A stretch of 46,908 nucleotides of DNA from Alphaproteobacteria bacterium. GTDB taxonomy: Bacteria > Pseudomonadota > Alphaproteobacteria > Paracaedibacterales > CAIULA01. Made by a program: the position numbers and the translations under genes. The stretch covers positions 1 to 46,908 of the forward strand of contig CANJLN010000006.1 in assembly GCA_947475175.1 (NCBI GenBank), given 5' to 3'. Numbering within the stretch: the stretch's first letter is position 1; each line of letters opens with the position of its first letter. Below are positions 1 through 9,065 of the stretch, in pieces. The notes below the pieces were generated by a model. The model was not told the origin of the DNA, searched no databases, and was given only the letters and a program-made list of their open reading frames with translations.

Positions 1-258
1 CCTAAAGTCAGATTCGTTAACAACCATCCTTTGGACTGCGTCCGCTGGGTCAAAGGAAACCGACCGGTTATAAAGAAAAGGATCTGATGCCAGATAAACG
101 GCAAGGATGTTGCGAGCCGCAGAGCAACCAGCCGCAAGGGGTATGAGCCGTGATAACCCCTCCTTTAAGAGAAACTTCCGGGTTCGGAGTCTTAAAGTGT
201 ATCAGATCCCAAAAAACAGCGGACAAATTTTTCTCCTCTGTCATTCCCGAAGCTCCGT

Positions 259-326
259 TGTCATTCTCGGGCTTGACCCGAGAATCCATGGACTTCAAGA
301 TCCTCGGAACAAGTCCGAGGATGACA
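259..326. repeat. Composite palindromic repeat, modules B then A
   Basis: A 68-nt element bounded by the inverted ends TGTCAT and ATGACA. Its left half is a module B hairpin (TTCTCGGGCTTGACCCGAGAA). Its right half is module A (CCTCGGAACAAGTCCGAGG, the reverse complement of the A core). It has the same two-module layout as the copies inside recF and the bepA-like gene, with a longer linker between modules. Confidence 0.85.
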
Positions 327-431
327 GTATTGGTTCAAGAGGATAACAGTGTTGATTTAAAACGAAACAAAAGGAACAGAGAAATGATTTAGGTCTAAAT
401 GTTAAAAGCACTGCATCCTCGAGCCCGATGT

Positions 432-483
432 TGTCATCCTCGGACACCACATTTGTCATCCTCGGACTTGTTCCGAGGATCTC
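432..483. repeat. Half copy plus full copy of palindromic module A
   Basis: A truncated left arm (TGTCATCCTCGGAC, 432-445) is followed directly by a complete module A hairpin at 454-483. The half copy stops before the palindrome's second arm, so it looks like a remnant of an older or incompletely copied repeat. Confidence 0.8.
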
Positions 484-577
484 AGGCAACAACCGGTGCT
501 TTTATACTCACGACATTTCAAGGCACCTCGATTGCCACGTCGGGACTCCGTCCCTCCTCGCAAAGACGGAGCCGGTT

Positions 578-630
578 ATCCTCGGACTTGCTTGCCCGCC
601 GAAGCCATGGCGAAGGGGAGTTCCGAGGAT
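578..630. repeat. Module A palindrome interrupted by a 30-nt insert
   Basis: The left arm ATCCTCGGACTTG (578-590) and right arm TTCCGAGGAT (621-630) of module A are separated by 30 nt (591-620) that are themselves partly palindromic (CGCC...GGCG). Removing the insert restores the module A sequence exactly. Just upstream (about 530-570) is a degraded piece of the second repeat family, with GATTGCCACGTCG followed by CTCCTCGCAA. Confidence 0.75.
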
Positions 631-720
631 CCAAAAGCAAATTTCTCACTTTAATCTTTTATAAACTTAATACGTTGTATTATAAATAGAAGGCTATTCT
701 AAAAAGTGAGTGATAATTAA

Positions 721-2265
721 GTGATATACCCTATTCTAATTTCTATGTTTCTTCTTTTCTGTCCCAGCCTTAGCCAGGCTGCTAGTGAAGCAAAAGAAAA
801 AAGCTTTGCAACGCACGTCACACGTCCTTTTGTTATGGACCCTTCTCAAGATACAACATTTCTTTCTGATCCCAAGACGTCTCGCTCACAGTGGAATGCT
901 CAGTACAAAGCTTGGAGCGGACAATCAACGAATATCAATGCTTTAGGTATTTTAGAAACCATAGGAACTTCAAGACGTAGCCTCATCCTCGATCCAAAAT
1001 ATCAAAGAATCACGGATGCTGAAACAAAAGGAATGAGTGGCATTATTCGGGGAGACTTAGGCTTTCGGAAACGTGCCGCAACAGATGCAGAAAAAGAGTC
1101 TATGGCACGAGAGTTATTAAACCTGGGCAGCTCATTAACGGAAGCTCAATTGCGAGAACAGATCGACACACTAAAAACCTCCTATCTGGCGGCGCGAACA
1201 GATGCCATAAAACGACATCTACAAATCTCCGCATTACTCATGCTAAGAGGAAAAAGAGCAAAAGCAGATAGCGCAGAATGGTATCTCAGCAGCATTACCG
1301 ATGCCAAAAGTCTTTCTCAGAGAATAGAAGGCTATGCGGATCGGTTCTTAAAACATTCAACAGCTGATTTTACTCAATATCCTGAAGTGGTCATGTTCGA
1401 CGACTCGATGCAAAGAGTATGGTCTAACCTGCAGGAAGTAGAAAATAAATTAAAAAGCAAAGGCTTACCAACAGTATATAAAGGTGGATATCGCAATGGC
1501 GGATGGGATGAAAGCGTAGAACATTCGGTTGAAAGTGTTAGAGCTGACATTCAAAAGTGGGTTCAAGAAAATAAACAAGAACAAGCCACTATGGCAAAAA
1601 AACTCGAAACATTTATTCAACACCACAAGGGGCGAAAGGTCGCCTTGTTTATTGGACATGGCGTAAATGAACCCACAGAAGATACTTTGTTTTATGCAGA
1701 AAATAATGCGACGAGCACTATCTTTCGCCCTCTAACTGAAATGTCTAAAGACAACATTGCATTTGTGGATCCTGCGGAGCTTTCCCCAACATATCAAGAT
1801 AGAAACAAACCCAACTCTATCATTGGTTATTGGCCTCTCTCTTGTGATTTGAGAAACTCGTTTGACTTTATTGCATTTGATGTTTATGTAACAGAATGGA
1901 TAGGAAGAAGGGCAGACGGAGTATATAACCCCCTTAACGACTTACGTAATGCTATAAGGGCGAGTAAAATCGATGATTCTATAAGGAGTGAGCTTGAAGG
2001 TCTGTTGGCACGAACTTCTGAGTCATTTGAACTAAACAGATACAACGTATTGATTGAAGCTATCAAACGTGCCTATACAGCACTCAAACCGGCAGGGACC
2101 CTCATTATACCAAAGAATGAATGGTACACTGACGAAATAGAAAGAGCACATTTTAGAGATGCAGGTATTCCAGAAACTCAGGTTCACGAAGGTGCTTTCA
2201 AAGCTGGAGAAGAATGCTATGGTGTGCGCGGCGGCTGGTTCGAAATCACCAAACCCGCTGCGTAA
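721..2265 (+). CDS. Exported protein of unknown function, 514 aa
   Basis: I do not recognise this protein. It opens with a hydrophobic stretch ending in SLSQA, a likely Sec signal peptide cleaved near residue 20, so the protein is probably periplasmic or secreted. The mature part is mixed and soluble. It contains a VALFIGHGVNEP segment near residue 310, a tract with CDLRNSFDFIAFDVYVTEW, and a C-terminal PAGTLIIPKNEW followed by the cysteine-containing ECYGVRGG. The last part faintly recalls the end of a methyltransferase fold, but no SAM-binding motif I is visible. The start is GTG; an in-frame ATG at codon 9 (745) would keep a shortened signal peptide. It stands alone, convergent with degP, with a long hairpin repeat between them. 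A host-directed secreted protein is possible but unsupported. Confidence 0.75.
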   Translation: MIYPILISMFLLFCPSLSQAASEAKEKSFATHVTRPFVMDPSQDTTFLSDPKTSRSQWNAQYKAWSGQSTNINALGILETIGTSRRSLILDPKYQRITDAETKGMSGIIRGDLGFRKRAATDAEKESMARELLNLGSSLTEAQLREQIDTLKTSYLAARTDAIKRHLQISALLMLRGKRAKADSAEWYLSSITDAKSLSQRIEGYADRFLKHSTADFTQYPEVVMFDDSMQRVWSNLQEVENKLKSKGLPTVYKGGYRNGGWDESVEHSVESVRADIQKWVQENKQEQATMAKKLETFIQHHKGRKVALFIGHGVNEPTEDTLFYAENNATSTIFRPLTEMSKDNIAFVDPAELSPTYQDRNKPNSIIGYWPLSCDLRNSFDFIAFDVYVTEWIGRRADGVYNPLNDLRNAIRASKIDDSIRSELEGLLARTSESFELNRYNVLIEAIKRAYTALKPAGTLIIPKNEWYTDEIERAHFRDAGIPETQVHEGAFKAGEECYGVRGGWFEITKPAA

Positions 2266-2333
2266 TAACTACTCCCTCACCGCGCGGGCATAGGGTATCT
2301 ACACATCTTGAATTAATTTAACTAAACTAAATG

Positions 2334-2415
2334 CCGTCATGGCGAGCAACGAAGTTGCGTGGCCATCCAGTGTATTTCCTGGATTGCCACGTCGCTCTGC
2401 TCCTCGCAATGACGG
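2334..2415. repeat. 82-nt imperfect hairpin repeat between convergent genes
   Basis: Two arms, CCGTCATGGCGAG...CATCCAG and CTGGATTGCC...CAATGACGG, pair imperfectly over about 36 positions around an 8-nt loop. The same family occurs at 37137-37219. Both copies lie between the stops of two convergent genes, so the transcript from either side would fold into a long hairpin and could act as a two-way terminator or 3'-end protector. That role is inference. Confidence 0.8.
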
Positions 2416-2463
2416 AGGGAAATAGAGGGTGCTCGTTCGGGGGGACAGTGTTTTTAAAAATCC

Positions 2464-4290
2464 CTACGTCACCGGTGCTGCAGGCGGAACATTTGCTGGA
2501 TGCTCAGGTGCAGTCGGTTGCTTTGGCGCTCCTTTTTGGTCACCAGGAACCGCCCCTGCCGCTGCGCCACCATTTGCTTCAGGCTGTTTATGCGCCTCTG
2601 GTGCAAGTGATGGTAGTGCTGGCGTAGCAGAATCAGGTTTTGCTGCTCCTGCTTGAGCTCCTCCCTGAGGTGCTGCTGGCACATCTTTATCTTCTTCTGT
2701 TTTCAAAGATACAAAACGCGGCTCGCCGTTGCGATTAACCAAAAGCAAAATATGTTTCCTATTTGCTTTTTTAGCCGCTTCAACAGCATTTACAAAGTCT
2801 TTCGGCGTTTGTATTTCCTTTTGATTGGCTTCAACGATAATATCGCCGCGCATCATTCCTGTATCAACCGTTGAGCTATTAGGATCGATTCTTGAAATAA
2901 AGACACCTTTCATGTCTTTTTGTCCCAGTTTCGTTTTCATGTCCTCTGGAATTGGAGTCAGTTGTATTCCTAGGATTTCTGTCGATTCTATCAATGGTAT
3001 AGAGCTTTTCTTGTCACCGCTGTCAATCTTACCCTTTTGAATAGCATCTTCAAATTCACCAACGGTAACATCCAGGGTCATTTCTTTCCCTTTTCTCCAA
3101 ACCTTTATTTTGCAAGATTTATTAATAGGTGTTTCACCAACTAATCTCGCAAGGCGATTGGTTTCATTAATAACTTTGCCATCAAATTCTAATATGACGT
3201 CACCGCTCAAAATTCCAGCTTTATGGGCAGGACCATCAGACGTAACACTACCAACAATAGCACCTCTAGACTTAATACCAAGACTTTCAGCCATGTCTTC
3301 TGTTAAATGTTGTATGCGCACACCGAGCCAACCGCGTTTTGTACGGCCAAATTCAATTAACTGATCGATCGTCGTTTTAGCAACACCCGATGGAATAGCA
3401 AAGCCAATACCAACGTTTCCACCGCTTGGTGAGAAAATAGCTGTATTGATACCAATAACTTTTCCATCCATATTTAATAGACAGCCGCCTGAATTCCCCA
3501 TGTTTATCTGAGCACTGTGCTGGATAAAGTCATCTACATAGTCACTCACACGATTACGGGTTGGCGTTACAAGTTCACGACCTTTTGTTGAGATAATACC
3601 CGCTGTCACTGTGCTACCTAATCCAAAAGGATTACCAATAGCTAGAACCCATTCACCCACTTTGGAAATATCTGAATTCCCCCATTCAAGAGCGGGTAAA
3701 TTGCGTTTTTCTGCCGGTAGACTTTCTGTACTAACCTTAAGAACAGCAAGATCTGTTCTTTCATCAACAGCATGAACAGTCGCTTCTAATTCAGTTTTAT
3801 CATTTAAAAAGATGCTGATTTTTTTAGCATCAGCGATGACATGATTGTTCGTTACGATATAAGCAATGTTCTTTGATGCATCGAAACGAATAATAAAGCC
3901 TGAACCCAAGGATTGCACTTTTCGCGGACGTTCCATCTGGTCAAAAAACTCTTTGAAAAATTCTTCAAAGGGAGACCCTGGTGCAAATTTTGGTTGCTCT
4001 CCTCCTGGTCCTCCCACTCCTTTATCTTTTGCTTCAATTACTTGCGTCGTTGCCACATTAACAACTGCGGGAAGAGCGACCTCGGCCACATGAGTAAACC
4101 CTTTTGAAATGTCAAAATGACATGTAGGAGTCGCCTGATTCTCTACGGGAGCACCCGCTGGAGCAGCAGGTGTTACCACAGGAACAGTTTTGGCAGCCTC
4201 TGCCTGAGGTTTGCCCGCACTGGCTTGCGTCAGAGAAGATGCCAAGCATAAACACAGTAACGAAGAATTAAGAACTTTAGAAAAAAACAT
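2464..4290 (-). CDS. degP: DegP/HtrA-family periplasmic serine protease with two PDZ domains
   Basis: A periplasmic protease of the HtrA family, which degrades or refolds damaged envelope proteins. A signal peptide ends near residue 25 (TQASA), followed by a proline/alanine linker. The trypsin-like domain shows the triad His150 (TNNHVI), Asp180 (ERTDLAVLK) and Ser267 (MGNSGG). Two PDZ domains follow (GWLGVRI... and LGIQLTP...). The last 90 or so residues are an alanine-, proline- and glutamine-rich tail beyond the usual DegP end, making 608 aa against about 475-510 for typical members. The gene starts 23 nt after hflC and is the third gene of hflK-hflC-degP, so membrane-protein quality control and periplasmic proteolysis are co-expressed. 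DegQ or DegS-like naming is possible, but two PDZ domains fit DegP/DegQ. Confidence 0.93.
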   Translation of the reverse strand: MFFSKVLNSSLLCLCLASSLTQASAGKPQAEAAKTVPVVTPAAPAGAPVENQATPTCHFDISKGFTHVAEVALPAVVNVATTQVIEAKDKGVGGPGGEQPKFAPGSPFEEFFKEFFDQMERPRKVQSLGSGFIIRFDASKNIAYIVTNNHVIADAKKISIFLNDKTELEATVHAVDERTDLAVLKVSTESLPAEKRNLPALEWGNSDISKVGEWVLAIGNPFGLGSTVTAGIISTKGRELVTPTRNRVSDYVDDFIQHSAQINMGNSGGCLLNMDGKVIGINTAIFSPSGGNVGIGFAIPSGVAKTTIDQLIEFGRTKRGWLGVRIQHLTEDMAESLGIKSRGAIVGSVTSDGPAHKAGILSGDVILEFDGKVINETNRLARLVGETPINKSCKIKVWRKGKEMTLDVTVGEFEDAIQKGKIDSGDKKSSIPLIESTEILGIQLTPIPEDMKTKLGQKDMKGVFISRIDPNSSTVDTGMMRGDIIVEANQKEIQTPKDFVNAVEAAKKANRKHILLLVNRNGEPRFVSLKTEEDKDVPAAPQGGAQAGAAKPDSATPALPSLAPEAHKQPEANGGAAAGAVPGDQKGAPKQPTAPEHPANVPPAAPVT

Positions 4291-4313
4291 ACAAAGAAAA
4301 CTCCATCAATTGT

Positions 4314-5195
4314 TTATTTACTAGGTGATTTTAGTTGAGAAGAAAACATGTTAAACAAAGCGCTATCAGTTGAAAGAACCAAAGAAGTCTCTTCACCCAA
4401 AGATTCACGATACGTTTCCATCGTTTTGTAGAAATGATAAAATTCAGGATCTTTACTAAAAGCTTCTGTCGAGATTTTAATCGCTTGAGCATCGCCTTCA
4501 CCGCGCGTGATTTGTGATTTCTTTTGTGCTTCAGCTAATAAAATTGTTCTTTCTTTTTCTGCCCTTGATTTTATCCCTTGAGCAATCTCTGCTCCCTTTG
4601 CACGGTTTTCTTTTGCAAACCGATCGAGCTCAGAATTCATACGAGCAAAAACAGCATTGCGGTTTTCAGCTGGTAACTCTGTTCGAATGATACGAACATC
4701 AACAATAGATAAGCCCAAAGGAGCAGACATAGCGCGAACTTCTTCTTCGATTTGACGCATAATCGCTGATCTGTCTGCGCTTAACATGTTCCTTAAGGGA
4801 ATTTTACCTAAGACGTTTCTAACAGAACTACTGATCAACGCCTCAAAACGCATTTGAGCGCCCAATTCAGTTGCTGGTTTAACAGTCTGGAAAAACAACA
4901 AAGGATCTGTTATGCGATAGCGTGTATACGTATCAACAACGAGACGTTTTTGGTCGCCGGTTGTAATTTGGATGGGAGGTAAATCATAATCCAAAACGCG
5001 TTTGTCATAAAAGGTCACTTCCTCAATAAAAGGAAGTTTGAATTTAAGCCCAGGTGTTGTGTGTACTTTTTTAGACTCACCAAACAAAAGCACAATGGCT
5101 TGGTTAGTTTGATCCACAATGAAAACACTTGAGGTAAAAACACTAATAATAACGATGATAAAAAATGCAAAAGCAAATGAGAATTTAGAAGCCAT
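4314..5195 (-). CDS. hflC: HflC, SPFH-domain modulator of FtsH
   Basis: With HflK it forms the large SPFH cage that surrounds the membrane protease FtsH and tunes its access to membrane substrates. One N-terminal membrane segment (about residues 8-27) is followed by the band-7 domain (VDQTNQAIVLLFG... YDKRVLDYDLPP) and a charged coiled-coil region rich in Glu, Lys and Ala. The length of 293 aa is usual. Its ATG overlaps the hflK stop by one base (TAATG), implying translational coupling. The bulk of the protein lies on the periplasmic side in characterised systems. Confidence 0.95.
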   Translation of the reverse strand: MASKFSFAFAFFIIVIISVFTSSVFIVDQTNQAIVLLFGESKKVHTTPGLKFKLPFIEEVTFYDKRVLDYDLPPIQITTGDQKRLVVDTYTRYRITDPLLFFQTVKPATELGAQMRFEALISSSVRNVLGKIPLRNMLSADRSAIMRQIEEEVRAMSAPLGLSIVDVRIIRTELPAENRNAVFARMNSELDRFAKENRAKGAEIAQGIKSRAEKERTILLAEAQKKSQITRGEGDAQAIKISTEAFSKDPEFYHFYKTMETYRESLGEETSLVLSTDSALFNMFSSQLKSPSK

Positions 5196-6427
5196 TATTG
5201 AGCATCTCCTTTCTCTGGAGCTGCAGCTTGAGCCTGTGGTTTTTTATTATCACGCTGAAGATTAAAGTAAGGAACAATGCCACTGGCTGTTTTCCCGTCA
5301 ACAATTGTTTTGTTGGCACGTTTTAGAACTTGTTGCATGGTATCGAAATAGGCCCTTTTCATAGTTACCTCAGGATGAAGTTTATACGAGGTTAACACAG
5401 CATTAAATCTTGATGCGTCACCTTCGGCTTGAGCAACAATCTGTTGTTGATAACCCTCAGCATCTTGAATAATTTTTTCAGCTTCACCGCGCGCTCTTGG
5501 AACAATATCATTTCGATAAGCTTCAGCTTCGTTACGCAACCGATCAGCATCAACCAGAGAAGCTTGCATATCATTAAAAGCTTGAATGACCTGCACAGGC
5601 GGTTCAACACGTTGCAACTGAACACTCACAATTTGCACACCCATCTTGTACATGTCTAAGATCTTTTGAAGAAGCTCTTGTGCATGGACACCAATTGTTT
5701 CACGTCCTTCTGTCAAAGCCAAACGTGCCGTTGTTTGTCCCAAAATTTCACGAATAGAGCTTTCTGCAGCCACTCGAATCGTTGATTCTGGATCTCGCGC
5801 TGTAAACAAAAATTCAGCAACATCTTTAATTTTCCACAAGACTGTGTAATTGGTGTGAACCATATTCTCATCACCAGTCAGAATGAGATTTTGTTCCATC
5901 GCATCTGAAGCGTTTCGGTTTGTATCTGCTCGGATACCGCCATCAATTTTGTTCAGAACAGCTACTTTTTTGACAATCTCTGTTTCGATTGGACTTGGAA
6001 GACGATACCGAAGACCAGGTGATGACGTTCTATTGATTTCACCAAACCTTAGAACAACAGCGACCTCACCTTCTTGAACACGAAAAAAACCAGTGCCAAA
6101 CCAAATGACTAAAGCACCAACAGTAAATAGAGCAATCCCCATCTTAGGAGCAAAACTCGAAGGTGGAAATCCAGAAGGAGGACCACCATTGCCTCTGCTT
6201 TTAAAAGCAGATTGGATTTTTTCTATTAGATCATCTAAAGGATTTCCATCTCCGGACCTTCGATGCTGAAACACATTATCGTTTCTATCTCTTCCATTAG
6301 AAGAGCGTGATCGATTAAAAGGGGATGGATCTTTATCATCTGGTTTTTCAGGTTGAGATCCTTTGGAGGGAGGGGTAGGTTTATCCGACCAGGGATTTTC
6401 AGGGGTGTCATCATTGTTCAAAGACAT
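5195..6427 (-). CDS. hflK: HflK, SPFH-domain modulator of FtsH
   Basis: Partner of HflC in the FtsH-regulating membrane complex. The first 95 residues are a charged, proline- and glycine-rich cytoplasmic tail. One membrane segment follows (about 96-115, MGIALFTVGALVIWFGTGFF), then the band-7 domain (VQEGEVAVVLRFGE) and a long helical region with RARGEAEKIIQDAEGYQQQ. The 410-aa length is close to the E. coli protein. It is first in the hflK-hflC-degP operon and diverges from hisS across 293 bp, where its promoter must lie. Confidence 0.95.
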   Translation of the reverse strand: MSLNNDDTPENPWSDKPTPPSKGSQPEKPDDKDPSPFNRSRSSNGRDRNDNVFQHRRSGDGNPLDDLIEKIQSAFKSRGNGGPPSGFPPSSFAPKMGIALFTVGALVIWFGTGFFRVQEGEVAVVLRFGEINRTSSPGLRYRLPSPIETEIVKKVAVLNKIDGGIRADTNRNASDAMEQNLILTGDENMVHTNYTVLWKIKDVAEFLFTARDPESTIRVAAESSIREILGQTTARLALTEGRETIGVHAQELLQKILDMYKMGVQIVSVQLQRVEPPVQVIQAFNDMQASLVDADRLRNEAEAYRNDIVPRARGEAEKIIQDAEGYQQQIVAQAEGDASRFNAVLTSYKLHPEVTMKRAYFDTMQQVLKRANKTIVDGKTASGIVPYFNLQRDNKKPQAQAAAPEKGDAQ

Positions 6428-6655
6428 TAGCTTTCGAAAACCTTGCGTAATTGTTTAAAATTAACTGTAATTCTTTTCACTATAGCTTACGCTAAGGGTT
6501 CACTCAATGGGCATAAGAGCCGCAATTAAAAAAAGAGCAATTTAACAAATTTAAATACCTTAAAAAATTGGGAACATGGGCGTCGCGTACATGACATATC
6601 AACCAAAGCTTATTTGTATGCAATCTCACGAAATGCAGAATTGGTGGAGAAAGCA

Positions 6656-6683
6656 TTGTACTCCTGATAAGATGCTGTAAAAT
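6656..6683 (+). promoter_or_regulatory. Candidate sigma-70 promoter of hisS-prfA
   Basis: TTGTAC (6656-6661) and TAAAAT (6678-6683) are separated by 16 bases and lie about 37 bases upstream of the hisS ATG. The match to consensus is only moderate, so this is a candidate. The rest of the 293-bp hflK-hisS gap holds no gene. Confidence 0.35.
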
Positions 6684-6720
6684 CACTCCATACCTCTTTA
6701 TAAAGTTTGAGTCGCCAATT

Positions 6721-7980
6721 ATGTCATTACAGCCTGTTCGTGGTACCCGAGATCTATTAGATGATGAATTGCAGTCACATCAACGCGTGATTAGAATCGC
6801 CGAGGCTATAGCGACAACCTATAATTATCGCCCTATTGAAACGCCGATATTTGAATACACCTCTGTTTTCCAAAGAACCTTGGGAGAAACTTCGGACGTT
6901 GTTGGTAAAGAGATGTACACCTTTTCAGATCGAGGCGGTGAATCAATCACTCTCAGACCTGAAGGAACAGCACCCGTTGTAAGGGCCATTATAAGCGAGG
7001 GTCTTACACAAACCCTGCCGCAAAAGCGCATTTATTCTGGCCCTATGTTTCGCTATGAACGTCCTCAAAAAGGACGTTATCGCCAGTTTTACCAATTGGG
7101 TGTTGAATGCATTGGTATGGCAAGCCCCTTTTATGATGTTGAATGTATTGCTTTGGCTGATCATATTTTAAAGTCCCTTGGCCTTTCAGACTATAAGCTT
7201 CATCTAAATACGTTGGGTGACACAGAAAGCAGAAATAAATACCGTCAAGCTTTGGTTGCGTATTTTAGTCAATATCAAAATGAACTTTCAGAGGATAGCA
7301 AAACACGCCTTGAGCAGAATCCTTTGCGTATTTTGGATTCAAAAAATGAAGGTGATCAGAAAATATGCGCAGACGCTCCAAAATTTGGAACCTATTTAGG
7401 TGCTGAACCCAAAGCCTTTTTTGACACAGTCCTTAAAGGCTTAGATGCTTTAAAGATTGATTACACCCTAGATCCTCATTTGGTAAGAGGACTTGATTAT
7501 TATTGTCACACGGCCTTTGAATTTAAGACAACCACCCTTGGTGCTCAAGGCGCCATATTAGCTGGAGGTCGTTATGATGGATTGATGGAACAAATGGGTG
7601 GCCCCTCTGTTCCTGGCATTGGATGGGCAATGGGCATTGACCGGATCGCTTTGATGTTACCAACAAAAGGCAACAAGAAAGGCCTTAGGATTGCGGTTAT
7701 TCCAATTGGCGAAGAGTTGGAAACAGAAGCTTTAAAACTAACGCAAAATTTACGTCAACATGACTTTACCGCTGAATTATTTATTGCTGGCAATTTGGGT
7801 AAACGCTTCAAGCAAGCTGATAAAACAGAGTGCCAAATAGCCATTATTTTTGGCAGCGATGAATTCTCTCAAAACCAAGTCAAAGTTCGAAGCTTGCAAA
7901 TGGATGAAGGATCATCTAACAAAGAAGCAACCATTGAATCAAGTCAACTTTTCTCTTATTTATCTGCTTTGAGTATTTAA
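6721..7980 (+). CDS. hisS: Histidyl-tRNA synthetase
   Basis: Charges tRNA-His with histidine in the cytoplasm. Class II features are clear: N-terminal PVRGTRDLL, motif 2 around residues 108-124 ([14 protein letters not shown]), the histidine-specific HisA loop LVRGLDYY (255-261), HisB AGGRYDGL (281-288), and a C-terminal anticodon-binding domain from about residue 330. The length of 419 aa is normal. prfA starts one base after its stop, so the two genes form a translation operon. Confidence 0.97.
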   Translation: MSLQPVRGTRDLLDDELQSHQRVIRIAEAIATTYNYRPIETPIFEYTSVFQRTLGETSDVVGKEMYTFSDRGGESITLRPEGTAPVVRAIISEGLTQTLPQKRIYSGPMFRYERPQKGRYRQFYQLGVECIGMASPFYDVECIALADHILKSLGLSDYKLHLNTLGDTESRNKYRQALVAYFSQYQNELSEDSKTRLEQNPLRILDSKNEGDQKICADAPKFGTYLGAEPKAFFDTVLKGLDALKIDYTLDPHLVRGLDYYCHTAFEFKTTTLGAQGAILAGGRYDGLMEQMGGPSVPGIGWAMGIDRIALMLPTKGNKKGLRIAVIPIGEELETEALKLTQNLRQHDFTAELFIAGNLGKRFKQADKTECQIAIIFGSDEFSQNQVKVRSLQMDEGSSNKEATIESSQLFSYLSALSI

Positions 7981-7981
7981 A

Positions 7982-9061
7982 ATGTCATTTGCTATCAAAT
8001 TAAACCGTCTTATCGAACGCCATGAAGACCTAAGCAATTCCTTGGCAACTCACACTATGGCTGATACGAATGATTTTGCCAAATTATCAAAAGAGTATTC
8101 GGACTTAACAGATGTTGTGGAAGCTATAAAAACGCTGAGACGTGCTGAGATTGATTTAAAAGACGCACAAAGCTTAATGGCTGATAGCAGTTTAGACTCA
8201 GAGATGAGAGAGTTGGCTGAGGTGGAATGGCTTTCTTTAAAAGAACAGATTCCACTTATGGAGCATGAAATTCAAGTTCTATTGCTTCCAAAAGATGCAG
8301 ACGATGATAGAAATGCCATCTTAGAAGTCAGAGCTGGCACAGGCGGAGAAGAAGCAGGGCTTTTTGCAGCTAATTTATTGCGTATGTATCAACGATACGC
8401 AGCTATTAAAGGTTGGAAATTTGAGCTTTTAAACAGTACCGATACAGGCCTTGGAGCCATCAAAGAAGCGAGTGCTTCGATCTGTGGCAAAGGTGTATTT
8501 GCGCGTCTAAAATTTGAATCAGGCGTACACCGAGTGCAACGCGTTCCAGAAACAGAATCTAGCGGCCGTATTCATACATCCGCTGCAACAGTTGCTGTTC
8601 TTCCCGAAGTTGAGGAAGTTGATATCCACATTGATGAAAAAGACTTAGAGATTGATGTTTACAGAGCGTCAGGTGCCGGCGGACAGCATGTGAACACGAC
8701 AGACAGTGCTGTTAGAATCACGCACGTTCCAACAGGCGTTGTTGTTACCCAGCAAGATGAACGATCTCAACATAAAAACAAAGCCAAAGCCATGAAGATC
8801 TTGCGAGCGCGTCTGTATGAGGCTGAGCGCAATAGACAAGATGCAGAACGTGCGGCGAGTCGTAAAAATCAAGTGGGATCAGGTGATCGGTCTGAGCGAA
8901 TTCGAACCTATAATTATCCTCAAGGTCGTGTCAGTGATCACCGCATCAATTTAACTCTTTATAAAATTGACCAAATCATGGAAGGTGCCGCTTTGGATGA
9001 GTTAATCGATCCGTTAATTTCTGATTATCAAGCAGCAAAAATGGCAGAGGCTGTTGAGTAG
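7982..9061 (+). CDS. prfA: Peptide chain release factor 1
   Basis: Recognises UAA and UAG in the ribosomal A site and triggers peptide release. The GGQ catalytic loop is at residues 233-235 ([15 protein letters not shown]). The codon-reading tripeptide is PET at 189-191, the RF1-type P-x-T rather than the SPF of RF2. The length of 359 aa is standard. It follows hisS by one base and converges on trhO with only four bases between stops. The prmC gene that often follows prfA is not present here. Confidence 0.97.
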   Translation: MSFAIKLNRLIERHEDLSNSLATHTMADTNDFAKLSKEYSDLTDVVEAIKTLRRAEIDLKDAQSLMADSSLDSEMRELAEVEWLSLKEQIPLMEHEIQVLLLPKDADDDRNAILEVRAGTGGEEAGLFAANLLRMYQRYAAIKGWKFELLNSTDTGLGAIKEASASICGKGVFARLKFESGVHRVQRVPETESSGRIHTSAATVAVLPEVEEVDIHIDEKDLEIDVYRASGAGGQHVNTTDSAVRITHVPTGVVVTQQDERSQHKNKAKAMKILRARLYEAERNRQDAERAASRKNQVGSGDRSERIRTYNYPQGRVSDHRINLTLYKIDQIMEGAALDELIDPLISDYQAAKMAEAVE

Positions 9062-9065
9062 GGTT

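Larger units (their letters stand above)
1..720. other. Repeat-rich non-coding stretch upstream of the first gene
   Basis: No convincing gene is seen in these 720 bases. The short reading frames present are cut across by palindromic repeats, and their translations are simply repeat translations such as SRVKPEND. Positions 1-258 hold no recognised gene, tRNA or named RNA; part of a structured RNA or a decayed gene cannot be excluded by eye. Positions 259-633 carry a cluster of hairpin repeats, listed separately. Positions 634-720 are AT-rich and probably hold the promoter of the gene starting at 721, but I cannot assign clear -35 and -10 boxes. Confidence 0.6.

Noticed and set aside
68-298. 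Small minus-strand frame of 76 codons
   Set aside because: Its first residues are a translation of the module B repeat and the rest shows no domain or codon pattern of a gene.
259-633. CRISPR-like array
   Set aside because: The repeats are inverted hairpins of mixed type and spacing, without regular direct repeats, unique spacers or cas genes.
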